Assembly: GCA_050693035.1 (NCBI GenBank)
Contig: JBOGWB010000083.1
Span: forward strand, 1-24,899
DNA: 24,899 bases
From: DASYVD01 sp050693035
GTDB taxonomy: Bacteria; Actinomycetota; UBA4738; CALAEC01
Reading direction: 5' to 3'
In this document: positions 15,198-22,825 of the stretch, piece by piece
How positions within the stretch are numbered: position 1 is the first letter of the stretch
Layout: each line of letters starts with the position of its first letter
Notes under the pieces: generated by a model
Database searches by the model: none
Seen by the model: the letters and a program-made list of their open reading frames with translations, nothing else
Told to the model about the DNA's origin: nothing
Made by a program: the position numbers and the translations under genes

Positions 15198-16679
15198 CTA
15201 GACCGCGTGCAGCTCGTAGCGGTCCCAGCCGTCGAGCACCGCGGGGCGGGCGTTGAGCGAGAAACGCACCGTCGCGGACATCCTCAGGACGGCTCCGGTG
15301 TCCGGGTCGATCCACGCCGTCTGGTCGACGGTCATGGACCCCTTTCCCTGAACCGGAGGGCCACCGTCGATCTTGAGTCTCCGGGTGCCCTGGATGACCG
15401 CCGCGTTCACGCCGTAGATCTCCTCGTAGCGCAGGAATCGAGAGCGAGTCGAGCCCTCGAGACGGTCGGTGCCCATGCGCAGACTGATCGTGTCGGTCCA
15501 CTCGTCTCCGGGCGACACCGGTCGAGAAGGAAGGTCCGGGGCGAGGCCCGTTGCGACCAGCATGATCGGGGCCGAGGGCTCCGGAAGGTTCAGGTAGTCG
15601 CCCTCCCGCGCGCTGCCGTCGCTCCCGGCGTGGATCCTCGCCCGGAGCGTGGGGGGCCGGGTGACGGGACGCCCGTTCACCGACAGGCTGGAGAGGTCCA
15701 GGATGGCCCGGATCCGAGCGCTGTCGGCGTCCTTCGAGAGGGTGCGCAGGGTGAGGATGCCTTCGAACTCGGTGTGGACCTCCCGGTCGAAGCCGCGGGA
15801 GTCGGATCGCCAGTCGAGGGTGGCGCCCATGCGGAACACGTTCGAGCCATCGGCCGGGAAGGATATGGCCAGACGGGTAGCGTCCTGTGCTCTTCCCGAC
15901 AGGAACCACCACGCGCCCCACACGGCTGCGGCGGCCACCGCCGTCGCCAGCATCACCGGTCCGGCCGAGCGAAGGTTGAGCGAGCGGGTCCTGCGAGGGG
16001 ACCCAACCGGCGCGGCATCTGCCGGCGGCATCTCGAACGGCGCTGGCGGGGCCGACCGCTCCCGTCCCGGCAGCCGCGTACGCCGGCTGCTCGGCGCCTC
16101 AGGATGGTGGGGCGCTCTCGACGGGGCGGTTTCCGCCGGCGCGAAGGCGAACTCGTTCGCACCCGGGGATTCCTGTTGGGTCTCGGCGGCAGGGGCTTCC
16201 TCCTCACGTGTGGTCACAGTCTCGCCCGCCGCCAACTGGCTCTCCGCCGGGGGAGTCGGAGAATCGGGCGGCGGCGGCGGCGCATGAACAGCGGGTGGCG
16301 GCGGAGGCATCGGAGCGGAGGCCGGGCCCGGCCCTTCGGTGGGCGGGCCCCGGCGCACCGGGGGAGTCGCTGGGGGTGAGGACTGACGCTGGGGGAGAGG
16401 TGGGGGTGGCGTGGGTCCCTGCCGAACCGGTGGTTGCCGCGAGGGCGGCGGCGGGCTCGCCGGCGGTTCCGGCGCCCGCGTGGTCTCAGTCGGTGGCGGT
16501 GCCGGGGCGTCCGCCTGCCGGCGAGGGACGGGAGGCATCTTGCGGCGAGGCAGGGAGCCCTCTCCCTCCCGCCCGGTTCGACCGGATGGGGGAGGCGCGG
16601 GCGGTTCCTGCGAGCGCTCAGCCTCGGGCGGAACGTCGGATGTGGATGTCAGAGCGGCTCCCTCCCTACAGTCGCTCAT
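15198..16679 (-). CDS. Proline-rich single-pass membrane protein of unknown function
   Basis: The 493-residue protein has three parts. Residues 1 to about 235 are low-complexity, very rich in Pro with interspersed Arg, Glu and Ala (runs such as PPPPP). A single transmembrane helix follows at about 241-263 (VMLATAVAAAAVWGAWWFL), with Arg-rich sequence before it, so the proline-rich part should be cytoplasmic. The remaining 230 residues form an extracytoplasmic domain rich in beta strands, with SVNGRPVTRPPTLRA and a final TAWIDPDTGAVLRMSATVRFSL hairpin that resembles secreted domains of unknown function in actinobacteria. I do not recognise a named family. A proline-rich tail may bind a cytoplasmic partner. 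It is convergent with serA and divergent from ilvE, and shares no operon with either. Functional confidence is low, coding confidence good. Confidence 0.78.
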   Translation of the reverse strand: MSDCREGAALTSTSDVPPEAERSQEPPAPPPSGRTGREGEGSLPRRKMPPVPRRQADAPAPPPTETTRAPEPPASPPPPSRQPPVRQGPTPPPPLPQRQSSPPATPPVRRGPPTEGPGPASAPMPPPPPAVHAPPPPPDSPTPPAESQLAAGETVTTREEEAPAAETQQESPGANEFAFAPAETAPSRAPHHPEAPSSRRTRLPGRERSAPPAPFEMPPADAAPVGSPRRTRSLNLRSAGPVMLATAVAAAAVWGAWWFLSGRAQDATRLAISFPADGSNVFRMGATLDWRSDSRGFDREVHTEFEGILTLRTLSKDADSARIRAILDLSSLSVNGRPVTRPPTLRARIHAGSDGSAREGDYLNLPEPSAPIMLVATGLAPDLPSRPVSPGDEWTDTISLRMGTDRLEGSTRSRFLRYEEIYGVNAAVIQGTRRLKIDGGPPVQGKGSMTVDQTAWIDPDTGAVLRMSATVRFSLNARPAVLDGWDRYELHAV

Positions 16680-16764
16680 GTGTGTATCGGCGCTTCCCCT
16701 CGGGTGCCTTGAGCGAGCCCGCCACTCCGGTCATGGGCGATGGTCGCGGCGGCGGGGGAGGCGG

Positions 16765-16799
16765 TACCCTTTGGGCCACCCGGTGAAGGAGGGGAAGGG
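16765..16799 (+). promoter_or_regulatory. Candidate -10 box and RBS of ilvE
   Basis: TACCCT at 16765-16770 fits TANNNT. It is followed by a purine-rich AAGGAGGGGAAGGG run that ends directly before the ATG at 16800. This strong ribosome binding site decides against the in-frame ATG at 16740. Confidence 0.42.
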
Positions 16800-17723
16800 A
16801 TGCCGATCCAGCCTGTCGACAAGATCTGGATGGACGGGAAGCTCGTCGACTGGGAAGACGCCAAGGTCCACGTCCTGACTCACGCCCTGCACTACGGGAG
16901 TGGTGTGTTCGAGGGCATCCGAGCCTACGAGACGCCTCGGGGACCGGCGGTGTTCCGCCTCACCGACCACATCCGCCGGCTCTTCCGTTCCGCCCACGTC
17001 TACATGATCGAGATACCATTTAGCCTCGAGGAACTGGTCGAGGCGGCCAAAGAGACCGTTCGGGTGAACGGTCTCTCTTCATGTTACGTCCGGCCGATCG
17101 TCTACCACGGGTACGGCGAGATGGGCCTGAACCCCCTCTTCGCCCCGGTGAGCGTGTGCATCGCGGTGTGGGCGTGGGGCGCCTATCTGGGAGAGGACGC
17201 CATCGAGAACGGAGCTCGAGTGAAGACCTCGACGTGGCGCCGGCCGGACTCGAACATGCTGCCCACGGGAGCCAAGGCCACGGGCATCTACATCAATTCC
17301 GGGCTGGCCAAGGTCGAGGCCATCAAGGCCGGCTACGACGACGCCATCATGCTTGCGCCAGACGGGACCGTAGCGGAGGGCACCGGGGAGAACTTCTTCC
17401 TCGTTCGGGACGGCGTCATCTTCACTCCACCCGAGTCTTCCTCCATCCTCCCCGGCATCACCCGTGACTCGGTCATCCGCATCGCCCGGGACCTCGGCTA
17501 CGAGGTGATCGTGCGAAAGATCGTTCGCACCGACGTGTACACGGCGGACGAGGCCTTCTTCACCGGAACCGCCGCCGAGGTGGTGCCGTTGCGCGAGGTT
17601 GACGACCGGCCCATCGGCACGGAGGGTCGAGGACCCATCACCAAGGAGCTCCAGCAGACCTTCTACGCCGCCGTCAAGGGCGAGCTGTCCCAGTACGCCG
17701 AGTGGCCAGAGTACGTCGAGTAG
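16800..17723 (+). CDS. ilvE: Branched-chain amino-acid aminotransferase (class IV)
   Basis: This 307-residue PLP enzyme interconverts leucine, isoleucine and valine with their 2-oxo acids, normally using glutamate/2-oxoglutarate. The N-terminus has VDKIWMDGKLVDWEDAKV and the family marker THALHYGSGVFEGIRAYET (28-45). The Schiff-base lysine is Lys159 in PTGAKATGIYINS, matching its position in the E. coli enzyme. GTVAEGTGENFFLVRDG and the phosphate-binding FFTGTAAEVVP segment follow. It heads a plus-strand run with the FAH hydrolase (13 bp gap), gltX and a DAO oxidoreductase, so these are probably co-transcribed. A perfect 11-bp inverted repeat lies inside the coding sequence at 17051-17076. 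Confidence 0.95.
   Translation: MPIQPVDKIWMDGKLVDWEDAKVHVLTHALHYGSGVFEGIRAYETPRGPAVFRLTDHIRRLFRSAHVYMIEIPFSLEELVEAAKETVRVNGLSSCYVRPIVYHGYGEMGLNPLFAPVSVCIAVWAWGAYLGEDAIENGARVKTSTWRRPDSNMLPTGAKATGIYINSGLAKVEAIKAGYDDAIMLAPDGTVAEGTGENFFLVRDGVIFTPPESSSILPGITRDSVIRIARDLGYEVIVRKIVRTDVYTADEAFFTGTAAEVVPLREVDDRPIGTEGRGPITKELQQTFYAAVKGELSQYAEWPEYVE
17051..17076 (+). repeat. Perfect 11-bp inverted repeat inside ilvE
   Basis: AGAGACCGTTC at 17051-17061 is the exact reverse complement of 17066-17076, around a GGGT loop. It encodes part of KETVRVNGLSS. It could form a stable mRNA hairpin or bind a dimeric regulator; chance is also possible. Confidence 0.6.
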
Positions 17724-17736
17724 CCCGGCGGGCGCG

Positions 17737-18498
17737 GTGAAGCTTGTCCGGTTCCGGCACGACGACCGGATCAGTACCGGGGTCCTCGAGGACGACTCCA
17801 TCCGAGTGCTCTCCGGGACGTTTTTCGAGAACCCCGTCCCCACCGGAGGTGAGGTGGGCGTGTCCGACGTCAGGCTGCTGGCTCCGGTGATCCCGTCGAA
17901 GGTCGTGGCGGTGGGGAGGAACTACGTGGCGCACGCCCAGGAGCTCGGGAACGAGGTTCCCGAGGAGCCGCTCATCTTCCTGAAGCCCTCCACGTCCGTC
18001 ATCGGGCCGGGCGATCCCGTGCCCCTGCCCCCCGAGTCGAGCCGCGTCGACCACGAGTCCGAGCTGGCAGTGGTGATCGGTCGCCTCTGCCGACGGGTGA
18101 CCGAAGAGGATGCATCGAAGTACGTCCTCGGCTATACGTGTGGGAACGACGTGACCGCCCGGGACCTTCAGGAGAAAGACGACCAGTGGACCCGGGCCAA
18201 GGGATTCGACGGGTTCTGCCCCCTGGGACCCTGGGTGGAGACCGAGCTCGACCCGTCGGACATCGAGGTGGCGTGCAGGGTGAACGGTGAGGTCCGCCAG
18301 TCGGGCCGAACCAGCGCCATGGCATTCCCTCCGCCGGTGTTGGTGGCGTACGTCTCCCGGGTGATGACGCTCCTCCCGGGAGACGTCATCCTGACGGGCA
18401 CTCCCGCGGGCATCGGTCCGCTTGCGGAGGGCGACCAGGTCGAGGTGGAGGTGGAAGGGATCGGAGTGTTGGCGAACCGAGTGGTGCGCGGTGGCTGA
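17737..18498 (+). CDS. Fumarylacetoacetate hydrolase (FAH)-family protein
   Basis: This 253-residue protein has the C-terminal FAH fold used by 2-hydroxyhepta-2,4-diene-1,7-dioate isomerases, acylpyruvases and oxaloacetate decarboxylases. Metal ligands are visible as Glu107 and Glu109 in VDHESELAVVIG and Asp138 in GNDVTARDLQ. VAVGRNYVAHAQELG and LTGTPAGIGPL are further signatures. The GTG start at 17737 places the normal N-terminus (VKLVRFRHDD) 13 bp after ilvE; the open frame continues upstream within ilvE but without homology. Its stop overlaps the gltX start by 8 nt. A gene of this family beside gltX is familiar from mycobacteria, where its function is also not firmly known. The true substrate cannot be read from the sequence. 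Confidence 0.9.
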   Translation: MKLVRFRHDDRISTGVLEDDSIRVLSGTFFENPVPTGGEVGVSDVRLLAPVIPSKVVAVGRNYVAHAQELGNEVPEEPLIFLKPSTSVIGPGDPVPLPPESSRVDHESELAVVIGRLCRRVTEEDASKYVLGYTCGNDVTARDLQEKDDQWTRAKGFDGFCPLGPWVETELDPSDIEVACRVNGEVRQSGRTSAMAFPPPVLVAYVSRVMTLLPGDVILTGTPAGIGPLAEGDQVEVEVEGIGVLANRVVRGG

Positions 18499-19927
18499 GG
18501 AGCGCCCGGTGCGGGTTCGCTTCGCGCCCGCCCCCACGGGCTACCTCCATGTGGGGGGCGCCCGCACCGCGCTGTACAACTGGCTCTTCGCGCGGCACCA
18601 CAGCGGGGTTTTCATCCTGCGGATCGAGGACACCGATCGAGAGCGCTCCACCGACGAGTCGGTGGAAGGGATCCAGGACGTGCTGCGCTGGCTCGAGCTC
18701 GACTGGGACGAGGGCCCCGCCGTCGGCGGTCCCTACGGCCCGTACCGGCAGACCGAGCGGCTGGATCTCTACCGGCAGATCACCGAGGAACTGGCCACCC
18801 GGGAGAGCGCGTATCCCTGCTACTGCACCCCGCGGGAGCTGGAGGAGAGGCGGAAACAGGCCCTGGCGCGCGGTGAGCCCCCCGGGTACGACGGCCGGTG
18901 CCGGAACCTCTCGGAGGAGGACCGGCGGGTCTTCGAAACGGAGGGTCGGCCGAAGGCCTGGCGGTTCGCCACGCCCGGCCGCGACGTGACCGTCCAGGAT
19001 CTGGTCCACGGAGAGGCAACGTTCCCCGCTTCGGACCTCAGGGACTTCGTGATCCTCCGGAGCGACGGCACGCCGACGTATCTGCTCGCTGCGGCGATCG
19101 ACGACTGGAAGATGGAGGTGTCGCACGTGCTCAGGGGGGAGGACCTCCACTCCTCCACCCCGCGACAGCTCCTGATCATGGAAGCCCTCGGGGTCGAGCG
19201 GGTGCCCCGGTACGCACACCTTCCCCTCCTGCTCGGTTCCGACCGGGCCCCGCTTTCCAAGCGCCACGGCTCCGTGTCGGTGGAGTGGTTCCGGGAGCAG
19301 GGCTTCCTTCCCGAGGCCCTGGTGAACTACCTGGCGCTCCTGGGATGGTCCTACGACGACCACACGGAGCTGTTCACCCGGGGCCAGCTGATCGAGTACT
19401 TCGACCTCTCCCGCGTCGCCCGGAACCCCGCGGTGTTCGATCCCGAGAAGTTGGAGTGGATGAACGGCCACTACATCCGGGAGGCGCCCGATGAGGTTCT
19501 GGCCCAGCGCATCCAGGAGGTGCTCGAGCGGGCGGGGATCGGTTCCGACCTGGAGACGGTTCGCCGCGCGGTCCCGCCGGTGAAGGAGCGGATGAAGACT
19601 CTCGCGGAAGCCGTGGGTCTGCTCCGGTTCCTGTTCGAGGAGGTCCAGCCGGACGAGAAAGCCCGGGCGCTCATCGAGAAGGCGGGTCCGAAGCACTTCC
19701 GGCTGGCGGCCGACCGGCTCTCCGGGCAGGACGAGTGGACGGCGGAGCGGATCCACGAGGCGCTGGACGCGCTGTCGGAGGAGCTCGGGCTCAGCCGAAC
19801 GAAGGCCTGGCAGCCCATCCGTGCCGCCGTGACCGGCAGCACGGTATCGCCGCCGCTCCCCGAGTCCATGGCCCTGCTGGGCCAGGAGCGGACGCTGGCC
19901 AGGCTCGAAGCGGCCGCGGCCACCTAG
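18491..19927 (+). CDS. gltX: Glutamyl-tRNA synthetase
   Basis: This 478-residue class I aminoacyl-tRNA synthetase charges tRNA-Glu. The HIGH-type signature is FAPAPTGYLHVGGARTALYN near the N-terminus. RIEDTDRERS follows, the YPCYCTPRELEERR insertion resembles the region that binds zinc in some members, and the KMSKS counterpart is PLSKRHGSV. The C-terminal anticodon-binding region is helical and complete. The GTG at 18491 gives the standard N-terminus (AEERPVRVRFAPAP) and overlaps the FAH stop by 8 nt, implying translational coupling. The open frame upstream of this point reads into FAH coding sequence and is not part of the protein. In organisms lacking glutaminyl-tRNA synthetase the enzyme also mischarges tRNA-Gln; whether that applies here cannot be seen. 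Confidence 0.97.
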   Translation: MAEERPVRVRFAPAPTGYLHVGGARTALYNWLFARHHSGVFILRIEDTDRERSTDESVEGIQDVLRWLELDWDEGPAVGGPYGPYRQTERLDLYRQITEELATRESAYPCYCTPRELEERRKQALARGEPPGYDGRCRNLSEEDRRVFETEGRPKAWRFATPGRDVTVQDLVHGEATFPASDLRDFVILRSDGTPTYLLAAAIDDWKMEVSHVLRGEDLHSSTPRQLLIMEALGVERVPRYAHLPLLLGSDRAPLSKRHGSVSVEWFREQGFLPEALVNYLALLGWSYDDHTELFTRGQLIEYFDLSRVARNPAVFDPEKLEWMNGHYIREAPDEVLAQRIQEVLERAGIGSDLETVRRAVPPVKERMKTLAEAVGLLRFLFEEVQPDEKARALIEKAGPKHFRLAADRLSGQDEWTAERIHEALDALSEELGLSRTKAWQPIRAAVTGSTVSPPLPESMALLGQERTLARLEAAAAT

Positions 19928-19931
19928 CCGG

Positions 19932-21128
19932 ATGCCCGTCGACTACACGCGGGACCTGCCCCGAGGGGCGGATCTCGTCGTCATCGGCGGGGGCATCGCC
20001 GGCGCGGCCACCGCCTTCCACGCCTCGAGGGCGGGGCTGCGCCCCGTCATCCTGGAGAGGCGCCCCGCCGTGTGCACGTTCACCACCGCCGTGGCAGCGG
20101 GAGGGTTCCGCCTCCAGCTCGACGACGAGGAGGAGTACCGGCTCATCTCGGAGTCCGTGGACCTGTTCCTGAACTTCGAGGAAGTTACCGGCCAGCGCGA
20201 GTACGGGCCCGATGCGCGGCAGCAGGGCTACCTGTGGGCGACGACCGAGGAAGAGCGGGCCCGGATCCAGCGCCGGCTGGTGGAGACCCAGCGGGGTTGG
20301 GGCCTCGACGGCGTCGAGGTGCTGGAGGGCGAGGAGGCCCGGCGGCGGTTCCCATTCCTGGGACCCGACGTCATCCAGGCCCGGTTCCGGGCCGCAGACG
20401 GGCTCATCGATCCCAAGGGGCTGACCCTGGGCCTGGCGGCGGCGTCCGGGGCCGCCGTAGTGCCCCGATGCGACGTGACTGGGTTCCGGTTGGAGAGCGG
20501 ACGCCTGGCCGCCGTCGAGACCTCGCTCGGACGAGTGGACACCGACGTGGCCGTGATCGCCGCGGGGCCGTTCAGTGGCGTGGTGGCGCTGACAGCCGGC
20601 GTGGAGCTGCCGGTGGCCACCGTCGTTCGGCAGAAGCTGGTGATGCCGGAGGTGCCGGCCGTTCCGCCGGACTCCCCGATGACCATCGACGACGACTCCG
20701 GGGCCCATTGGCGGCCCGCCCTGCGCGGAGCATCCCTCCTGTTCACCGATCCCGCGACGCCCCCGACCGACCCCATGGAGGAGGTACCGACCGATTCCCG
20801 CTTCGCCTTCCGCCTGCTCGACCCGGAGAGCCCCGTGTCGGCCGCGCGGGTGGTGCCCTTCTGGCGGGAGGTCTGGGAGCGCGGGCGGGCCCCCTGGCTG
20901 CTCCAGGCCGGACAGTACACGGAGACCCCCGACCGGCGACCGCTCATCGGAGGGACAGCCGTCCAAGGCCTCTACGTCGACGCCGGCTACGGGGGGCGGG
21001 GGGTGATGGGCTCACCGGCAGGCAGCCGGATCCTGGTCGATCTGATCACCGGGAAGATGTCCGAGGCCGAAAACCCCTATCGCCTGGACCGTTCGTTCGA
21101 GGAACGCCCGAGGCTGGATCCCCTGTAG
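19932..21128 (+). CDS. FAD-dependent oxidoreductase, DAO family (sarcosine oxidase beta-like)
   Basis: The 398-residue protein has GGGIAG at 19-24 after a DLVVI strand, an Arg-rich second strand (VILERRP), and the C-terminal FAD contact YVDAGYGGRGVMGSPAGSR. TAVAAGGFRLQ and TPDRRPLIG are typical of sarcosine/dimethylglycine oxidase-like members of the DAO family. Expected chemistry is oxidation of an N-methyl or secondary amino acid; the substrate is unknown. It begins 4 bp after the gltX stop, probably as the last gene of the ilvE-FAH-gltX-DAO transcript, and converges on the membrane protein gene with 3 bp between stop codons. It differs clearly in sequence from the other DAO protein at 1057-2490. 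Confidence 0.87.
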   Translation: MPVDYTRDLPRGADLVVIGGGIAGAATAFHASRAGLRPVILERRPAVCTFTTAVAAGGFRLQLDDEEEYRLISESVDLFLNFEEVTGQREYGPDARQQGYLWATTEEERARIQRRLVETQRGWGLDGVEVLEGEEARRRFPFLGPDVIQARFRAADGLIDPKGLTLGLAAASGAAVVPRCDVTGFRLESGRLAAVETSLGRVDTDVAVIAAGPFSGVVALTAGVELPVATVVRQKLVMPEVPAVPPDSPMTIDDDSGAHWRPALRGASLLFTDPATPPTDPMEEVPTDSRFAFRLLDPESPVSAARVVPFWREVWERGRAPWLLQAGQYTETPDRRPLIGGTAVQGLYVDAGYGGRGVMGSPAGSRILVDLITGKMSEAENPYRLDRSFEERPRLDPL

Positions 21129-21131
21129 CTC

Positions 21132-21743
21132 TCAGCGCGCGGCGGCGGACGGTTCGGCTCGCCTGGCCCGAGCGAACGCCCACGCCGCGGCGCCCAGGAG
21201 CATGCCGGCGGCGAAGACGTGCATTGGCGTCAGCAAGGCGAGGGGTGTTGCTACGAGCAGGACCCCGCCGCCCAGGCGAAGCCGCTTCCGGAACAGGGCT
21301 ACCGCGCCAACGAGGCTCAGGAGCGCAACGGCCGTGGTGAAGCCGATCCACAGGAGCGCCGAGGGTTCCAGGCTGGGCCCCGTCTCGACCACCGTCCGTG
21401 GACAGCAGACCTCGATCGCGCCACCGCCCACGTAGGCACCGAGCGTGCCGATGGAGAGGAGGAGGAGGACGCCAGTGGCGAGAGCCAGGAATGCCGGGCC
21501 GGTCCCATCCACCGCCCGAAGCATGACCCCCGGCCCCCGATACTCCTGGGCCCATTCCTCGGCGAACGCGAGGACGTCTGGACCGACGACGGACTCGGCG
21601 CTCTTGCCCTCGGTGACGGCGTCCCGGAGGTGCCGTTCGAGCTCTTCCCGCATCCCAGCCACGCCGGAACGCGGAACCCCCGTCTTTCGCCAGTACTCGA
21701 CGCAGTCTTCGACCACCAGCGCTACGCGGTCCTTCGTCATCAT
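21132..21743 (-). CDS. PadR-coupled membrane protein with HAAS-like helical N-terminus
   Basis: The 203-residue protein starts with a helical cytoplasmic part of about 80 residues (YWRKTGVPRSGVAGMREELERHL), resembling the HAAS/DUF1700-type domains that often accompany PadR regulators. Four hydrophobic helices follow: around FLALATGVLLLLSIGTLGAY, LLWIGFTTAVALLSLVGAVAL, GGGVLLVATPLALLTP and AAGMLLGAAAWAFA. It ends in a short Arg/Ala-rich tail. Its ATG overlaps the PadR stop in an ATGA arrangement, so the two proteins are almost certainly made together. In known PadR/HAAS pairs the membrane protein is thought to sense or transduce an envelope signal, but the mechanism is not settled. The domain assignment is from pattern and context only. 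Confidence 0.78.
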   Translation of the reverse strand: MMTKDRVALVVEDCVEYWRKTGVPRSGVAGMREELERHLRDAVTEGKSAESVVGPDVLAFAEEWAQEYRGPGVMLRAVDGTGPAFLALATGVLLLLSIGTLGAYVGGGAIEVCCPRTVVETGPSLEPSALLWIGFTTAVALLSLVGAVALFRKRLRLGGGVLLVATPLALLTPMHVFAAGMLLGAAAWAFARARRAEPSAAAR

Positions 21744-22090
21744 GTCTGACCTCCCCTCAACACCCGGTCGACTCCTCGGGCGAACGCGATCCAGTCCTCT
21801 GCCCAGGCCTCGAGGGCCCTCCGCCCACTCGCCGTGACCCGGTAGTACTTGCGGGGCGGCCCGTCGTTGGAGGTCACCGAGTACGCCTCGATGAGGCGAA
21901 GGCGCTGCAACCGGCTGAGGAGGGGATAGATGCTGCCTTCGCTCACCAGCTCGAGCCCCCGTCCCTCGAGCTTTCGAACCATCTCGTATCCGTAGCAAGG
22001 CTCCTCGGCGATGAGCGCCAGGAGGCACATGTCCAGCACGCCACGGAGGAGCTGGGAGCCCCGCTGCTCGGAGTCCAATCCCTGAACCAT
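21740..22090 (-). CDS. PadR-family transcriptional repressor
   Basis: This 116-residue winged-helix protein has the PadR pattern: an N-terminal helix (RGVLDMCLLALIAEEPCYGYEM), then the recognition helix and wing (LVSEGSIYPLLSRLQRLRLIEAY and GPPRKYYRVTASGRRAL), and a final dimerisation helix. PadR proteins are small-molecule or stress-responsive repressors. The ATG at 22090 is chosen because family homology begins there and because a TATCTT -10 hexamer ends exactly 7 nt upstream with no ribosome binding site. It overlaps the downstream membrane protein gene by 4 nt. An inverted repeat and a third half-site surround the promoter, suggesting autorepression. Confidence 0.93.
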   Translation of the reverse strand: MVQGLDSEQRGSQLLRGVLDMCLLALIAEEPCYGYEMVRKLEGRGLELVSEGSIYPLLSRLQRLRLIEAYSVTSNDGPPRKYYRVTASGRRALEAWAEDWIAFARGVDRVLRGGQT

Positions 22091-22095
22091 GCGCC

Positions 22096-22130
22096 GCAAG
22101 ATAGCAGGTTGAGTCTTGCAACGCAAGATA
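22096..22130 (-). promoter_or_regulatory. PadR promoter and predicted PadR operator
   Basis: On the minus strand, TTGCGT (22121-22126) and TATCTT (22098-22103) are separated by 17 bp and the latter ends 7 nt before the ATG. The -35 lies inside a perfect inverted repeat, TCTTGC (22114-22119) and GCAAGA (22123-22128) around 3 bp. A third copy, GCAAGATA at 22096-22103, covers the -10 and matches 22123-22130 over 8 bp. Binding at these sites would block RNA polymerase. Confidence 0.6.
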
Positions 22131-22175
22131 TCCTGACCTGGGATTTTGGAGCGGCCGGGGTCGACACGGAAACGA

Positions 22176-22207
22176 CGAACGGCGCGGGCCTTTGCCCGCG
22201 CCGTTCG
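22176..22207 (-). terminator. Strong hairpin terminator of the small secreted protein gene
   Basis: A perfect 14-bp stem (22176-22189 with 22194-22207) encloses a 4-nt loop, 17 nt after the stop codon of the minus-strand gene. It is followed on that strand by a short TCGTTTCC stretch rather than a long T tract. It also separates this gene from the padR promoter. Confidence 0.65.
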
Positions 22208-22224
22208 CGACCTGCCTCGCCTCT

Positions 22225-22566
22225 CTAGCTCTTCTTGGCCGGGGTGAAGTGCCCCAGGGCCGTGATGCTCCTGCCGCTCAACGTCGTCCACGCGCACATG
22301 ACCTCGTCGAGGGCGTTCTTCTCCACCCCCGGATTTTTCACCACGAGGGTTCCGTTGACCCACACGACCTTGGGCGCGAACATGCTGTTGTTCTCGACGA
22401 GGTGGATCCCGCCGTTCAGGACGTACACGGAGTGGTCCCCGTCGTCGCAGGAGATGACCATCTCCCGCGAGGGAGTGAGGTCGGGATGTGGATCCGCCGA
22501 GGCCACCGGCGCCCCGAGAACCACCAGGGCCAGTACGAACGAGGCGATGCCAAATAGTCGACGCAT
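22225..22566 (-). CDS. Small secreted protein of unknown function (113 aa)
   Basis: The protein has a classical signal peptide, MRRLFGIASFVLALVVLGA with a likely cleavage after ASA at residue 24. The mature part of about 89 residues is beta-strand rich (HSVYVLNGGIHLVENNSMF, KVVWVNGTLVVKNPG) and has two cysteines, Cys40 and Cys91, which may form a disulfide outside the cell. I do not recognise a family. A GAGAGGAG ribosome binding site precedes the ATG and a strong hairpin follows the stop, so it is a single-gene transcript. A TACCAT hexamer about 40 nt upstream is a weak -10 candidate. Confidence 0.75.
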   Translation of the reverse strand: MRRLFGIASFVLALVVLGAPVASADPHPDLTPSREMVISCDDGDHSVYVLNGGIHLVENNSMFAPKVVWVNGTLVVKNPGVEKNALDEVMCAWTTLSGRSITALGHFTPAKKS

Positions 22567-22746
22567 TTGTCTCCTCTCGATCCCGCGCTTCTGTCCGATG
22601 GTATCGGCCTATCGGGCGATGCGCTTTAGTCCCATTGGGGGATCCCCACAGGTCAAATAGGTCATCCGCGGATAGGTCGGGCGGGCTAGGTCCCTCGGAG
22701 CTCCAGGCCGAGATGCTCCGAGTCGACCGGCATGACAGATGCACCC

Positions 22747-22778
22747 GGGCTGCCCCTTCGGGCACCCGGAGGTGCCCG
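22747..22778 (+). repeat. Overlapping alternative hairpins upstream of PAAR gene
   Basis: CGGGCACC at 22759-22766 pairs perfectly with GGTGCCCG at 22771-22778 around CGGA. The same middle arm can instead pair leftward with 22747-22755 (one bulged base) around a short CTTC-containing loop. The two structures are mutually exclusive. They lie between divergent genes, about 60 nt before the PAAR start. Confidence 0.5.
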
Positions 22779-22814
22779 GCCCGTCGCCCGGGGACCGCTC
22801 CCCACGTAGGGCCG

Positions 22815-22825
22815 AGCCGATCTAG
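22815..22825 (+). repeat. 11-bp direct repeat flanking the PAAR gene, left copy
   Basis: AGCCGATCTAG occurs here and again at 23143-23153, 15 bp after the PAAR stop. This copy overlaps the PAAR -10 hexamer. Confidence 0.6.

Noticed and set aside
16050..16640. Low-complexity stretch in the proline-rich gene considered as a tandem DNA repeat
   Set aside because: The proline codons vary and no unit recurs with constant length; it is amino-acid bias rather than a DNA repeat.
18386..19756. A 456-codon open frame on the minus strand opposite gltX
   Set aside because: GltX is unambiguous on the plus strand and the antisense product shows only shadow composition.
22637..22649. TGGGG-GAT-CCCCA palindrome upstream of the small secreted protein
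   Set aside because: The arms are only 5 bp in GC-rich DNA and no promoter element is clearly associated, so chance is likely.
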